From contig NZ_AAXY01000022.1 in the NCBI RefSeq assembly GCF_000169375.1, forward strand, positions 1-64,000: DNA of 64,000 bases. The letters are read 5' to 3'. The notes below the pieces were generated by a model. That model saw only the letters and a program-made list of their open reading frames with translations, did no database searches and was not told where the DNA came from. The first letter of the stretch is position 1. Each line of letters opens with the position of its first letter. This document shows, piece after piece, positions 17,321 through 27,018 of the stretch. This stretch comes from Marinobacter sp. ELB17 (GTDB lineage: Bacteria > Pseudomonadota > Gammaproteobacteria > Pseudomonadales > Oleiphilaceae). A program made the translations under genes and the position numbers.

Positions 17321-19660
17321 ATGATCCTGCTCGCGATATTACTTGTTGTGTTCGGCCTTCCCATGTTGGTAGGGGGCGTCTGGCTTATTGCCCTCGGGGG
17401 AAGCTGGTACTACGCTCTGGCCGGGACGACACTGATAGTGATTGCCTTGCTGATAAAGCCCCAACGCACCTTCGCACAGACCCTTTACGCATTACTGCTG
17501 GCAGCCACCGCCGTTTGGGCCTATTGGGAAGCAGGGTTCGACTGGTGGCCCTTAGCGTCGAGGCTGGGGGTTTTGCTGCTGCTGGCCATTCCGCTGCTGT
17601 TTCCCGGACCGGCGGGCCGTCGACATGGCGCTATCACGCTCGCCATTGTCTGGATTGGAGTGGGCCTGTTCACCGTTGCCAGCATTCCTTACGACGCCCA
17701 CCGCATCGAGGGAGAGCTGACCACAGATGCTGTGATCCCGAATCCCCGGCTCGGGGACGTACCGCAGGGCGACTGGCTCAGTTATGGGCGTAGCAACCTC
17801 GGCCAGCGCTATTCCCCGCTGGACCAGATTACACCAGAAAATGTCCGTGGGCTGGAGCTGGCCTGGCAATACCAGACCGGCGACCTTAAGGGCCCGGACG
17901 ATGTCGGCGAAACCACCTACGAAGCCACACCTCTGAAAGTGGACAATACGCTATATCTGTGTACTCCCCATAACTGGCTGGTGGCACTGGATGCGGATAC
18001 CGGAAAAGAACGCTGGATCTACAACGCCCGGGTGCCTTCCGAGAGCCAGCGCCAACACCAAACCTGTCGTGGCGTGTCCTACCTCCCTCCAGGCACGGGC
18101 CTAGGTGATATTCCGGAGGTAAAAACCCTTCAGTCACCTTCCGAAAATCAGGCCAGCAGGGAATGCGACGCCCAGCTTTTCCTGCCAACCTCTGATGCCC
18201 GGCTGTTGGCTCTGGACCCGGTTACCGGAGCCCGCTGCAGCAATTTTGCTGACGACGGATCGCTGAATCTGATGCACAACATGCCCCACAAGCAAGATGG
18301 TTTTTATTACTCCACCTCCCCGCCAGTGGTTGCCAACGGCGTGGTAGTCGTCGCCGGGGCGGTCAATGACAACTACGCCATCAACTCACCGTCTGGCGTT
18401 ATCCGTGCCTACGACGTCAAGACCGGTGAGCTGGTCTGGAACTGGGACCCTGCAAACCCGGACCAGACGCAACCTATTGGCGAGAACGACACCTACTCCA
18501 CCAGTTCACCCAACAGCTGGGCCGTGGCCAGCGCGGACGAGGAGCTCGGCCTGGTCTATTTCCCCATGGGTAACCGCACGCCGGACCAATTGGGTATGTA
18601 CCGCACCCCGGAGGAAGAAATCTACTCATCTTCGGTGGTCGCTCTCAAGCTGGATACCGGACAGGTAGCCTGGGTGCAGCAGTTTGTTCATCACGACCTC
18701 TGGGACATGGATACTCCGGCTCAGCCCAGCCTGGTGGATATTGAGACTGAGCAGGGCCTGCAACCTGGACTGGTGGTACCCACCAAACAAGGAGATGTGT
18801 ACGTACTCAATCGGGAAACCGGCGAGCCACTGATTCCCATTACGGAACAGTCAGCCCCCCAGGGCACTATTGAGGGAGACTATGCCGCCGCGACCCAGCC
18901 AGTATCTGCCCTGAGCTTTCGGCCTCCAACCCTAAAAGCCTCCGATATGTGGGGCGCCAGCGCCGTTGACCAGATGATCTGCCGTATAAGGTTTCAGTCT
19001 CTGCGTTACGAAGGCATATATACCCCGCCTTCGGTCCAGGGCACCCTTGTCTACCCGGGCAATTTCGGCGTGTTCAACTGGGGCGGCATTGCTGTTGATC
19101 CGGAGCGCCAGGTAATGTTTGGCATGCCACTGTATATGGCGTTCATTCAGAGGCTGGTGCCCAAAGACAATAACACCCCCATGGGCCCTACCAACCAGGG
19201 TGAACAGGGATTGAACGAAAATGCGGGGGCGGAATACGCCGTCGAAATGAAGCCCCTGATGTCGCCCCTGGGTATTCCCTGCCAACGTCCACCCTGGGGC
19301 TATGTGGCGGGCGCGGACTTGCGTACCGGTGAAATCGTGTGGAAGCACAAAAATGGCACCGTTGAAGATATGGCACCCATTCCGATACCTCTGGAGCTGG
19401 GTGTACCAGGCATCGGCGGCCCCATCATCACCCGCGGTGGAGTGGTATTCCTTGCAGCCACCGTGGATAACTACCTTCGTGCCTACAACCTGACGAATGG
19501 TGAAGAACTGTGGCGGGCACGTCTGCCGGCAGGTGGTCAGGCCACCCCCATGACCTATCTGAACAGCCAGGGTGAGCAGATGGTGGTGCAGGTTGCCGGT
19601 GGGCACGGCTCTGTTGGGACCACTATTGGGGACTATGTACTGGCTTACAAACTGAAATAA
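17321..19660 (+). CDS. Membrane-bound PQQ-dependent dehydrogenase (glucose/quinate dehydrogenase family)
   Basis: A 779-residue protein. About 120 N-terminal residues hold several hydrophobic helices for membrane and ubiquinone attachment. A quinoprotein beta-propeller follows, starting at GDWLSYGRSNLGQRYSPLDQ. Visible quinoprotein features include HQTCRGVSY (the His is a pocket residue in glucose dehydrogenase), WNWDPANPD, HHDLWDMDTPAQPSL, the repeated DxxTGExxW W-motifs and a C-terminal GGHGS. It oxidises an aldose or cyclic polyol in the periplasm and passes electrons to ubiquinone. Length and topology fit Gcd; quinate/shikimate dehydrogenase is the main alternative. It stands alone, with no pqq biosynthesis genes in the window. 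Its product would be an aldonic acid, which could feed the sugar-acid cassette at the left. Confidence 0.88.
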   Translation: MILLAILLVVFGLPMLVGGVWLIALGGSWYYALAGTTLIVIALLIKPQRTFAQTLYALLLAATAVWAYWEAGFDWWPLASRLGVLLLLAIPLLFPGPAGRRHGAITLAIVWIGVGLFTVASIPYDAHRIEGELTTDAVIPNPRLGDVPQGDWLSYGRSNLGQRYSPLDQITPENVRGLELAWQYQTGDLKGPDDVGETTYEATPLKVDNTLYLCTPHNWLVALDADTGKERWIYNARVPSESQRQHQTCRGVSYLPPGTGLGDIPEVKTLQSPSENQASRECDAQLFLPTSDARLLALDPVTGARCSNFADDGSLNLMHNMPHKQDGFYYSTSPPVVANGVVVVAGAVNDNYAINSPSGVIRAYDVKTGELVWNWDPANPDQTQPIGENDTYSTSSPNSWAVASADEELGLVYFPMGNRTPDQLGMYRTPEEEIYSSSVVALKLDTGQVAWVQQFVHHDLWDMDTPAQPSLVDIETEQGLQPGLVVPTKQGDVYVLNRETGEPLIPITEQSAPQGTIEGDYAAATQPVSALSFRPPTLKASDMWGASAVDQMICRIRFQSLRYEGIYTPPSVQGTLVYPGNFGVFNWGGIAVDPERQVMFGMPLYMAFIQRLVPKDNNTPMGPTNQGEQGLNENAGAEYAVEMKPLMSPLGIPCQRPPWGYVAGADLRTGEIVWKHKNGTVEDMAPIPIPLELGVPGIGGPIITRGGVVFLAATVDNYLRAYNLTNGEELWRARLPAGGQATPMTYLNSQGEQMVVQVAGGHGSVGTTIGDYVLAYKLK

Positions 19661-19861
19661 GCGCTCAGTAAGCCCAATCGCCTTTACCCGTAATCAGCGA
19701 TAACAGTGCCATCGCCAACCAAACAGGATTCACCGCCACCAGGGATCAGACGACTTTCTCCGAATCCGGGTACCAGAATAAAAAGCGCAAAACACGTTGC
19801 AACATCTTTCTGGCATAGATGAACAAACTGCTACCCTGGCGGCAGTTGGAGTAGAATGGCG

Positions 19862-21244
19862 TTAAATCAGATTATAAAGAAACACGATCGCAATACCCGC
19901 CGGCGTTACAAACTTCAATATCACCATGAAGGCTTTGTAGGCACCGCCTTTCAGGCCGATATCTTCAGCCAGCCCCTCGCGACGGATGGCCCACCCTGCA
20001 AACAGCGCGATAGCAAGTCCGCCCAACGGCATCATGACGTTAGAGACCAGAAAATCGAGAAGGTCGAATACCGTTTTGCCTTCAAAAAAGCCGATAAATC
20101 CCAGCGGGTGCACATCGCCCCACAGGTTGAAGGACAACACGGTACCGATACCCATAAACCAGGCAGCGAAGCCCCCGGCCAGAGCGCTTTTAACCCGATT
20201 TGCGCCTTTGTGTTCCTCAAGCCATTCGACGACGGGCTCCAGCATGGAGATGGCGGAAGTTATGGCCGCCACCAGCAGCAATGCAAAGAACAGGGCGCCA
20301 AACAGGATCCCGCCGCCCATCTGGCCGAAGGCCAGTGGCAGGGTCACAAAAATCAGACCCGGCCCGGCGCCGGCTTCCAGTCCATTGGCAAAAACCAGCG
20401 GGAAAATCGCAAGCCCGGCAAGCAAGGCCACGCTAGTATCCAGCACCGCGATGGTCATGGCGGTTTTGGCAATATTGATGTTTTTTGGCAGGTAAGAACC
20501 GTAGGCCATCAGCACGCCTATACCGATACTGAGCGTAAAGGCAGCGTGACCAAGGGCGATTAAAACACCTTCCGTTGTCAGACGGCTGAAATCCGGCGAG
20601 AACATAAAGCTGACGGCACGGCCAAAGCTGCCGCTGTTCATAGCGTAAAACACCATCACGATAAGCAGCAAAAACAGCATTGGCATCAGCAGGGCGACCG
20701 CTTTTTCAAGGCCTGAGCGTATGCCCCGCCCAACGATAAACACCACAATCGCCATAAAAACTGTGTGCCAGAGCAACAGTTCCCAAGGGTTCGCCAGCAG
20801 GTTATTGAACTGCCCACCTATGGCTTCTGCATCAGCGCCTACAAACGAGCCGAGCGCCGCTTTACCGATGTAAACCAGCGACCAACCACCGATCACCGCG
20901 TAAAAAGACAGCACCAGGAAGGACGCAACCACGCCGTTCCAGCCGATGATGCGCCAGCCTTTGGATGTACCCTCGGCTTTTGTCAGGGTGCGCATGGTTG
21001 CGACGGGGCTTTGACTGCCCCGGCGGCCAATCATGATCTCTGCGATGAGAACCGGCACACCAATGAGAAAAATACAGGCGAGATAAACCAGTACAAAGGC
21101 ACCGCCACCGTTTTCACCGGTGATGTATGGAAATTTCCAGATATTGCCAAGCCCAACAGCCGAGCCGGCTGCAGCCAGAATAAAGGCCATTCTGGAGGTC
21201 CAGAGACTACTGGCCTGCTGATGAGGGTGAACTGTTTCACTCAT
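19862..21244 (-). CDS. Neurotransmitter:sodium symporter (NSS/SNF) family transporter
   Basis: A 460-residue integral membrane protein with the family signature in helix 1 (AAGSAVGLGNIWKFPYITGENGGGAFVLVY). Helix 6-8 features include FTLSIGIGVLMAYGSY, and the short C-terminal helix fits the 11-12 helix bacterial NSS proteins. These use sodium to import amino acids (LeuT, TnaT and Tyt1 are family examples). GGAG precedes the ATG. Directly upstream on the same strand are an aromatic aminotransferase and an indolepyruvate oxidoreductase, so uptake of tryptophan, tyrosine or phenylalanine is the likely role. Confidence 0.9.
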   Translation of the reverse strand: MSETVHPHQQASSLWTSRMAFILAAAGSAVGLGNIWKFPYITGENGGGAFVLVYLACIFLIGVPVLIAEIMIGRRGSQSPVATMRTLTKAEGTSKGWRIIGWNGVVASFLVLSFYAVIGGWSLVYIGKAALGSFVGADAEAIGGQFNNLLANPWELLLWHTVFMAIVVFIVGRGIRSGLEKAVALLMPMLFLLLIVMVFYAMNSGSFGRAVSFMFSPDFSRLTTEGVLIALGHAAFTLSIGIGVLMAYGSYLPKNINIAKTAMTIAVLDTSVALLAGLAIFPLVFANGLEAGAGPGLIFVTLPLAFGQMGGGILFGALFFALLLVAAITSAISMLEPVVEWLEEHKGANRVKSALAGGFAAWFMGIGTVLSFNLWGDVHPLGFIGFFEGKTVFDLLDFLVSNVMMPLGGLAIALFAGWAIRREGLAEDIGLKGGAYKAFMVILKFVTPAGIAIVFLYNLI

Positions 21245-21337
21245 TGCGTTCTCCGTATAATTGTTTTTGTCGGATCGCCATTATTTAGAGCCTCTGTAAG
21301 AGAGGCTCTGATTACTTGTTGTCATTGGGTTAACGAA

Positions 21338-22522
21338 TTACTGCATAACACTGCGAATCGCGCTGGCAACTCTTGGCAATACCCGGTCATTCAGGCCTGC
21401 TACATTCACCCGGCTACTTTCCAGCATGTAGATGCCATGCTCTTCCCGTAACTGGCGAACCTGTTCCGGTGTTATACCCAGGAACGAGAACATGCCGCGC
21501 TGCCGGGCGATAAAGCCAAAGTCACCCACCGGAGTCAGTGCGTCCGCAAAGGCGTGCCGCAGGCCAAGGATACGGTCACACATACCGCTTAGTTCGCTCT
21601 GCCATCCGGCGCGCAAGGCGTCATCACCTAAAATGGTTTCAACGATGGCGGCGCCATGAGCCGGTGGCATGGAATAGTGGGAACGTACAACGCTCAACAG
21701 CTGGCTGGTGGCCGCCGTGTTAATCAAGCCGGTTGCAGAAATCAGCATCAGGGCACCGGTGCGTTCCCGATACAAGCCGAAGTTCTTGGAGCAGGAAGCA
21801 GCAATCACCATTTCCGGTACCTGGCCCGCCAGATACCGAACACCGGCTGCATCTTCCTCAAGACCCTCACCCAGACCCTGGTAGGCCATATCCACAAAGG
21901 GCAGCAGCCCCTTGCGCTGGATCATTTGGGTAACGGCCTTCCATTGATCAAACGTCAGGTCGGCACCGGAGGGGTTGTGGCAGCAGCCGTGTAGCAGCAC
22001 CACATCCCCTGATCTGGCGCCTTCCAGCGTCTCGAGCATGGCGGGAAAATCTACCGTGAACGTTTCTCTATTGAGATAGGAATATTCACGAATATTCAGC
22101 CCGGCACCCCCCAACAACGGCATGTGGTTGGCCCAAGTGGGCGTGCTGACCCAGACCGTGGTGTCAGGCTGACACAGCCGAAAAAATTCTGCGGCCATGC
22201 GCAGAGCACCACAACCGCCCGGCGTCTGAATCACCGAGGTACGGCCATCACGGATCAGGCTGTTACCGTTCCCCAGGATGAGGCGCGCCATGGCCGCGTT
22301 GAAACCAGCGGCTCCGGCCGGCCCGACATAGCTTTTGGTCGTTTCTCCCTCAAGCAGGCGCCGCTCGGCTTCGTGTACCGACCCCATGATGGGCGTCTTG
22401 CCCGCATCATCCTTATAGACCCCGACACCCAGATCGACCTTGTCGGGCCGGGTGTCGTCGCGAAACATCTGCATCAGTTGCAGGATCGGATCCTGAGGTA
22501 ACTGCTTCAGCGACTCAAACAT
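21338..22522 (-). CDS. tyrB: Aromatic amino acid aminotransferase (class I, TyrB-like)
   Basis: A 394-residue fold-type I PLP enzyme of the AspC/TyrB subgroup. It has RPDKVDLGVGVYKDDAGKTPI at the N-terminus, LLHGCCHNPSGADLTFDQW (Asn-Pro-Ser-Gly), VDMAYQGLGEG, the PLP lysine in AASCSKNFGLYRERTGAL, and the substrate arginine near SSRVNVAGL. It moves the amino group of aromatic amino acids (or aspartate) to 2-oxoglutarate, giving arylpyruvates. The start overlaps the end of the indolepyruvate oxidoreductase by eight bases and has AAGGAGG upstream, so the two are translated together and act in sequence. Confidence 0.9.
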   Translation of the reverse strand: MFESLKQLPQDPILQLMQMFRDDTRPDKVDLGVGVYKDDAGKTPIMGSVHEAERRLLEGETTKSYVGPAGAAGFNAAMARLILGNGNSLIRDGRTSVIQTPGGCGALRMAAEFFRLCQPDTTVWVSTPTWANHMPLLGGAGLNIREYSYLNRETFTVDFPAMLETLEGARSGDVVLLHGCCHNPSGADLTFDQWKAVTQMIQRKGLLPFVDMAYQGLGEGLEEDAAGVRYLAGQVPEMVIAASCSKNFGLYRERTGALMLISATGLINTAATSQLLSVVRSHYSMPPAHGAAIVETILGDDALRAGWQSELSGMCDRILGLRHAFADALTPVGDFGFIARQRGMFSFLGITPEQVRQLREEHGIYMLESSRVNVAGLNDRVLPRVASAIRSVMQ

Positions 22523-25500
22523 GATCTGCCTCCTTGTTGTCGGCCTGGCGGGTTCGAATCAGTGTCGGGCGGCCTGTGTCGAGGGCTTTGATCAGCTGTG
22601 TCTGTTTTTCCTGCACAGCTTCTGCGGCCTGCTCGCGCACCGGGCCATAGCCTCGTACTTCACTGGCCAATTCTGCCAGCTGAAGGAAAGTGTCGTAGTT
22701 GCTGACCTCCAGCCCGCTGATAATCCGCTCCACCAGTTGCTGGTAGTCTTTCAGCTGCGCCCGATCCATCTTGCGGTCGGCGGAATAGCTGAACGGATCG
22801 ATAGCCGTGCCGCGCAGCACCCGGAACTTTGCCAGCAGCTTGAACGCCTGGAACATCCAGGGGCCAAACTGACGTTTCTTCGGCCGGCCTTGGGCATCTG
22901 TGCCGCGGTTCATGATCGGCGGAGCCAGGTAAAAGTGCACTTTGAAGTCGCCCTCAAAGGTGTTATTCACTTCCTTCATGAAGTCGGTTTCCGCAAACAA
23001 ACGGGCCACTTCGTATTCATCCTTGAAGGCCATAAACCGATACAACTGCTGGGCTACGGCACGGGTCAGCAACTGGTTAGTCTCGCCCAAACGCTCTTCA
23101 GCTTCGCGCACCTGCTTTACCATGTCCGTATAACGATCGGCCCAGCGACGGTTCTGATAGTTCACCAGATGCGTGTGGCGGATATCGATCAGCTCGTCCA
23201 GCCCCGGCTCTGGTTTCACTTCTTCTACCCGCGCCTCGCCGGTATTCAGCAGATCGGTGATGACTTTCACGTCCACAGCGGCCACTCGACCCCAGCCAAA
23301 GGCTTCCTTGTTGCGCTCAACCGCCACGCCATTCAGCTCGATGGCTTTCATCAGCGCAGCTTGTGACAGCGGCAATAAACCGCGCTGCCAGGCGAAGCCC
23401 AGCATCATTACATTGGAAAACACCGTGTCGCCCAGCAGTTTCTCAGCAATACCATTGGCATCCAGCTGTGCAAAATTGTTATCGCCTACCGCGTTACGGA
23501 TCAGATCCAGACGCTTGTCTGCCTGCATGTCTGCATCCCGGAACAGCACATAGTCCGCTGTCGGCAGCTCGGCCTCGTTGGCCACCACACGGGTGTAATT
23601 GGACCTGAGAACGCTCAGCGCTTTCTGGGAGGAGGCAACCACCAGATCACAGGCAATCACGGCATCGGCCTGGCCGTTACTGATGCGAACCTGGTGCAGT
23701 TTGTCTGGCGACGGCGCCATGCGAACATAACTGAGTACCGTGCCTCCTTTCTGGGCGAAGCCAGTAAAATCTAACACCGAGGTACCCAGGCCTTCAAGAT
23801 GGGCTGCCATAGTGATGAGCTGGCCCACGGTTACGACGCCAGTGCCGCCCACACCACCCACCAACAGATCGTAGGAACCGGTCAACGCAGGCAAAACTGG
23901 CTCGGGAATAGTAGTAAGTTTGCTCGTGAGCACAGAGCCTGTGTCTGTGCCGCGAGATTTGCGCAGTTGGCCACCCTCGATGGTTACAAAGCTAGGACAA
24001 AAGCCATTCAGGCAGGAGAAATCCTTGTTACAGGAAGACTGGTCAATCTTGCGTTTGCGGCCCAGCTCTGTCTGGCGCGGCACCACCGAAAGACAGTTCG
24101 ATTGCACAGAACAGTCTCCGCAACCTTCACACACGTGATGATTGATAAACACCCGCTTGGCGGGATCCGGGTACAGGTTGCGCTTACGCCGGCGACGCTT
24201 CTCTGCGGCGCAGGTCTGATCGTAAATCAGCACGGTGCAGCCCGGAATGTCACGCAGCTCCTTTTGAACGTTATCCAGCTCTGAGCGATCATGAAAGCTT
24301 ACATCCGCGGGGAAAAGATGCTTTTTACCATCGTACTTTTCGGGTTCATCACTGAGCACAACAACCCGGCGAACGCCCTCCGCTGCAACCTGCTGCGCGA
24401 TCATCGGCACGCTGATATTGCCGTCAACAGGTTGCCCGCCGGTCATGGCTACTGCGTCATTGAACAGAATCTTATAGGTGATGTTGATGCCGGCCGCCAC
24501 GGCCTGGCGGATGGCCATAGAGCCAGAATGAAAATAGGTGCCCTCACCCAGGTTCTGAAATATATGGGGATTGCCGATATACCTGCTCTTGCCAACCCAA
24601 TTAACCCCTTCGCCACCCATCTGAATCAGCGATTCCGTGTTACGGCCCATCCAGGATGCCATAAAGTGACAGCCGATCCCGGCCAGTGCCTTGCTGCCTT
24701 CCGGCACTTTGGTCGAGGTGTTGTGGGGGCAGCCCGAACAGAAATAGGGCAGGCGCTTAACACCTCCTGGATCCTGGGCATTGCTTATGCTGTTGATGGT
24801 CGCCAGGCGTGCGCTGAAGTCCGCCCCAAAGAAGCGGCCAAGGCGGGCGGCGAGAAAACCGGCTACTAACTTGGGGCTCAGTTCGCCGACGTAAGGAATC
24901 AACGGGCGGCCCAGCTCATCCTGCTTGCCAGTGATTAGAACGTCGCCGGGGTGATCCGGTTCCGACATGGCTTCTTTGATCTGACTTTCGATAATGCCGC
25001 GCTTTTCCTCGACAACAAGCACTTCTTCCTTGTCGTGAACAAACTTGAGAATACCGCGTCGTTCAAGTGGCCAGACCATGCCCACTTTGTAGATATCGAG
25101 CCCCATCTCCCTGGCACGACCTTCATCAATGCCCAGCAGATCAAGCGCTTCCAGCAGATCCAGATGGCCTTTTCCGGTGGTGACAATACCAAATCGCGCC
25201 TGTGCGTTATCAAACAAGCAACGGTCAATGGGGTTGGCCCGGGCAAACGCCTGCACAGCCGCCAGCTTGTGCTCAATACGGGTTTCCAGTTGGGGCCCCG
25301 GCAAATCCGGCCAGCGATAGTGAAGGCCGGTTTCAGGCGGGGTGAAATCGTCCGGGGTTACAAACTCTGGCAACAGCGGCAGCTCGACCGACGCAGCACT
25401 TTCCACGGTTTCCGAAACCGCCTTGAAGCCCACCCAACAGCCGCTGTAACGCGACAACGCAATGCCCCAAAGCCCAAACTCCAGATACTCGGCGATGTTG

Positions 25501-26081
25501 GCCGGGTTGATCGTGGGCATGAAAAAACTCATGAACGCTACATCAGACTGATGCGGCATGGAGGACGACACACAGCCGTGGTCATCTCCTGCAACCACCA
25601 GCACGCCGCCGTGGGGGGAGCTGCCGTATGTGGTGCCGTGCTTCAACGCATCACCCGCGCGGTCAACTCCGGGCCCTTTGCCGTACCAGATCCCGAACAC
25701 GCCATCCACCTGACGATCATCATCGGTCTCTACCTGCTGGGTGCCCAGCATAATGGTCGCCGCAAGATCTTCATTGATCGCAGGCACGAAATCTATGCGG
25801 TTTTCATCAAGATGTTTTTGAGCTTGCCAAAGGGCCATATCATAAGCCCCCAAAGGTGAGCCCCGGTAGCCACTGACCATGCCCGCTGTGTTGAGCCCCA
25901 GTTTGCGATCCAGCGCGGCCTGCATCAAAGGGATGCGAACCAGCGCTTGGGTTCCGGTGAGGAACACCCGGCCAGAGTCACGCAGGTAGCGGTCTTCAAG
26001 CGTGTAGTTGTCCAGCTGCGGGCTGCCAGTCTCGGAGCTGCGGTCTTGAGCGATATCGAGTTGAAAGATGTCGGTGGACAT
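22515..26081 (-). CDS. Indolepyruvate ferredoxin oxidoreductase, single-chain (alpha-beta fused) type
   Basis: A 1188-residue fused 2-oxoacid:ferredoxin oxidoreductase. The N-terminal pyrimidine/ThDP portion contains GYRGSPLGAYD and the GIGCHFMASWMGR ThDP region. A ferredoxin-like centre has clustered cysteines (HHVCEGCGDCSVQSNC) and a further CNKDFSCLNGFC. The gamma-type domain begins at LLVGGVGGTGVVTVGQL. It decarboxylates arylpyruvates to arylacetyl-CoA plus reduced ferredoxin. Archaeal IorA and IorB are separate; the fused form is known in aerobic proteobacteria. AAAGGAGGG precedes the ATG. With tyrB and the NSS symporter it forms an import-transaminate-oxidise operon for aromatic amino acids. 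A divergent Lrp gene is the likely regulator. Confidence 0.92.
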   Translation of the reverse strand: MSTDIFQLDIAQDRSSETGSPQLDNYTLEDRYLRDSGRVFLTGTQALVRIPLMQAALDRKLGLNTAGMVSGYRGSPLGAYDMALWQAQKHLDENRIDFVPAINEDLAATIMLGTQQVETDDDRQVDGVFGIWYGKGPGVDRAGDALKHGTTYGSSPHGGVLVVAGDDHGCVSSSMPHQSDVAFMSFFMPTINPANIAEYLEFGLWGIALSRYSGCWVGFKAVSETVESAASVELPLLPEFVTPDDFTPPETGLHYRWPDLPGPQLETRIEHKLAAVQAFARANPIDRCLFDNAQARFGIVTTGKGHLDLLEALDLLGIDEGRAREMGLDIYKVGMVWPLERRGILKFVHDKEEVLVVEEKRGIIESQIKEAMSEPDHPGDVLITGKQDELGRPLIPYVGELSPKLVAGFLAARLGRFFGADFSARLATINSISNAQDPGGVKRLPYFCSGCPHNTSTKVPEGSKALAGIGCHFMASWMGRNTESLIQMGGEGVNWVGKSRYIGNPHIFQNLGEGTYFHSGSMAIRQAVAAGINITYKILFNDAVAMTGGQPVDGNISVPMIAQQVAAEGVRRVVVLSDEPEKYDGKKHLFPADVSFHDRSELDNVQKELRDIPGCTVLIYDQTCAAEKRRRRKRNLYPDPAKRVFINHHVCEGCGDCSVQSNCLSVVPRQTELGRKRKIDQSSCNKDFSCLNGFCPSFVTIEGGQLRKSRGTDTGSVLTSKLTTIPEPVLPALTGSYDLLVGGVGGTGVVTVGQLITMAAHLEGLGTSVLDFTGFAQKGGTVLSYVRMAPSPDKLHQVRISNGQADAVIACDLVVASSQKALSVLRSNYTRVVANEAELPTADYVLFRDADMQADKRLDLIRNAVGDNNFAQLDANGIAEKLLGDTVFSNVMMLGFAWQRGLLPLSQAALMKAIELNGVAVERNKEAFGWGRVAAVDVKVITDLLNTGEARVEEVKPEPGLDELIDIRHTHLVNYQNRRWADRYTDMVKQVREAEERLGETNQLLTRAVAQQLYRFMAFKDEYEVARLFAETDFMKEVNNTFEGDFKVHFYLAPPIMNRGTDAQGRPKKRQFGPWMFQAFKLLAKFRVLRGTAIDPFSYSADRKMDRAQLKDYQQLVERIISGLEVSNYDTFLQLAELASEVRGYGPVREQAAEAVQEKQTQLIKALDTGRPTLIRTRQADNKEADHV

Positions 26082-26178
26082 GGAACCCTCCTTTTGTTGA
26101 TTTTATAACCAGAATTCTAGAGGGAAGTTCGCAAAAGGTGCTTGCGTATTAGGCGGAAATCATCTTGGTTTGCGGAAT

Positions 26179-26222
26179 ATTCTTTGATAAAAGACAATAT
26201 AACCGAAGATTCTTTGATAAAA
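26179..26222. promoter_or_regulatory. Two direct repeats ATTCTTTGATAAAA between the oxidoreductase and Lrp genes
   Basis: ATTCTTTGATAAAA occurs at 26179-26192 and again at 26209-26222, exactly 30 bp apart, about three helical turns, and just upstream of the Lrp ATG at 26238. Lrp/AsnC octamers wrap DNA carrying phased sites, so these are good candidates for the local Lrp binding region controlling both divergent genes. Confidence 0.45.
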
Positions 26223-26237
26223 ACCAGGTGTTACTAA

Positions 26238-26714
26238 ATGAAACAGGTGGAACTGGACAAACTCGACCAGCGCATCCTTGCGATACTGCAACAGGATGGA
26301 CGAATCAGTAACCAGCAACTGGCGGAACAAATTGGGCTATCGCCGGCAGCCTGCTGGCGGCGGGTACGAACGCTTGAGGAAACAGGCATCATAACGGGAT
26401 ACAGCGCGCAGCTCGCCCCGGAGCGCATCGGCCAGGGGTTGTGTGTACTGGTCAACCTGTCACTTCAACGACACACTATAGACAGCACAGCGGAGATCGA
26501 GCAGCAGGTAAGCAGCTATCCGGAAGTGCTTCAGTGTTTCGCGGTTACCGGTAATGCAGATTTCGTGTTGCGGGTGATCGTGCCGGATATGGCCAGCTAT
26601 GACCGCTTCCTGAACGAAAAAATATTCACCTTGCAGGGTATTGCACAGGTTAACTCCAACTTCGCACTGCGTGAGATCAAAAATACCCAGACGATACCTT
26701 TAGGGAGTGCCTAA
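26238..26714 (+). CDS. Lrp/AsnC family transcriptional regulator
   Basis: A 158-residue regulator. Its N-terminal helix-turn-helix is LDKLDQRILAILQQDGRISNQQLAEQIGLSPAACWRRVRTLEETGII, and the C-terminal RAM ligand-binding domain includes EVLQCFAVTGNADFVLRVIVPDMASYDRFL. Members sense amino acids and often regulate a neighbouring amino acid gene. It is divergent from the tyrB-indolepyruvate oxidoreductase-NSS operon, so induction by aromatic amino acids is expected. Phased direct repeats lie immediately before it. Confidence 0.9.
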   Translation: MKQVELDKLDQRILAILQQDGRISNQQLAEQIGLSPAACWRRVRTLEETGIITGYSAQLAPERIGQGLCVLVNLSLQRHTIDSTAEIEQQVSSYPEVLQCFAVTGNADFVLRVIVPDMASYDRFLNEKIFTLQGIAQVNSNFALREIKNTQTIPLGSA

Positions 26715-26926
26715 GAACTATGCGCTCCAACTGGGGGCTAGTGTTAATAAGGCGAGCACTGCACAGTTGCGATTGCCATTTCCGCACAAGGCATTCGGTC
26801 TGCATTGTTAGTCGCGTTATATTTTGAGCACAATCCCTTAGCCCTTCCTTGCGGCAGCTTGGTACAGAACCCTCTCACCAATAGTTACAAACTTTATCAT
26901 CAAGTTACCGATTCTCCTTTAAATAC

Positions 26927-26963
26927 CGCTCTATTGATCACGGGCGTTAGTGACAATAGAGCG
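26927..26963. terminator. Strong hairpin between convergent Lrp and TRAP operons
   Basis: CGCTCTATTG and CAATAGAGCG form a perfect 10-bp stem, extendable inward by TCAC/GTGA with one bulged base. It is located between the Lrp stop (26714) and the end of the converging TRAP operon (27019). There is no clear T-run on the plus strand and only a short TATTT on the minus strand, so a bidirectional terminator is likely but not certain. The remainder of 26715-27018 shows no gene. Confidence 0.4.
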
Positions 26964-27018
26964 TAATAATCACGGATAACAGTAATGCCCTAGCCTCAAG
27001 AAGCCTCAGGCTAAACTT

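Noticed and set aside
22521..25859. Several 160-300 codon plus-strand frames opposite the indolepyruvate oxidoreductase
   Set aside because: All are antisense shadows of a clearly functional 1188-residue gene and show no recognisable motif.
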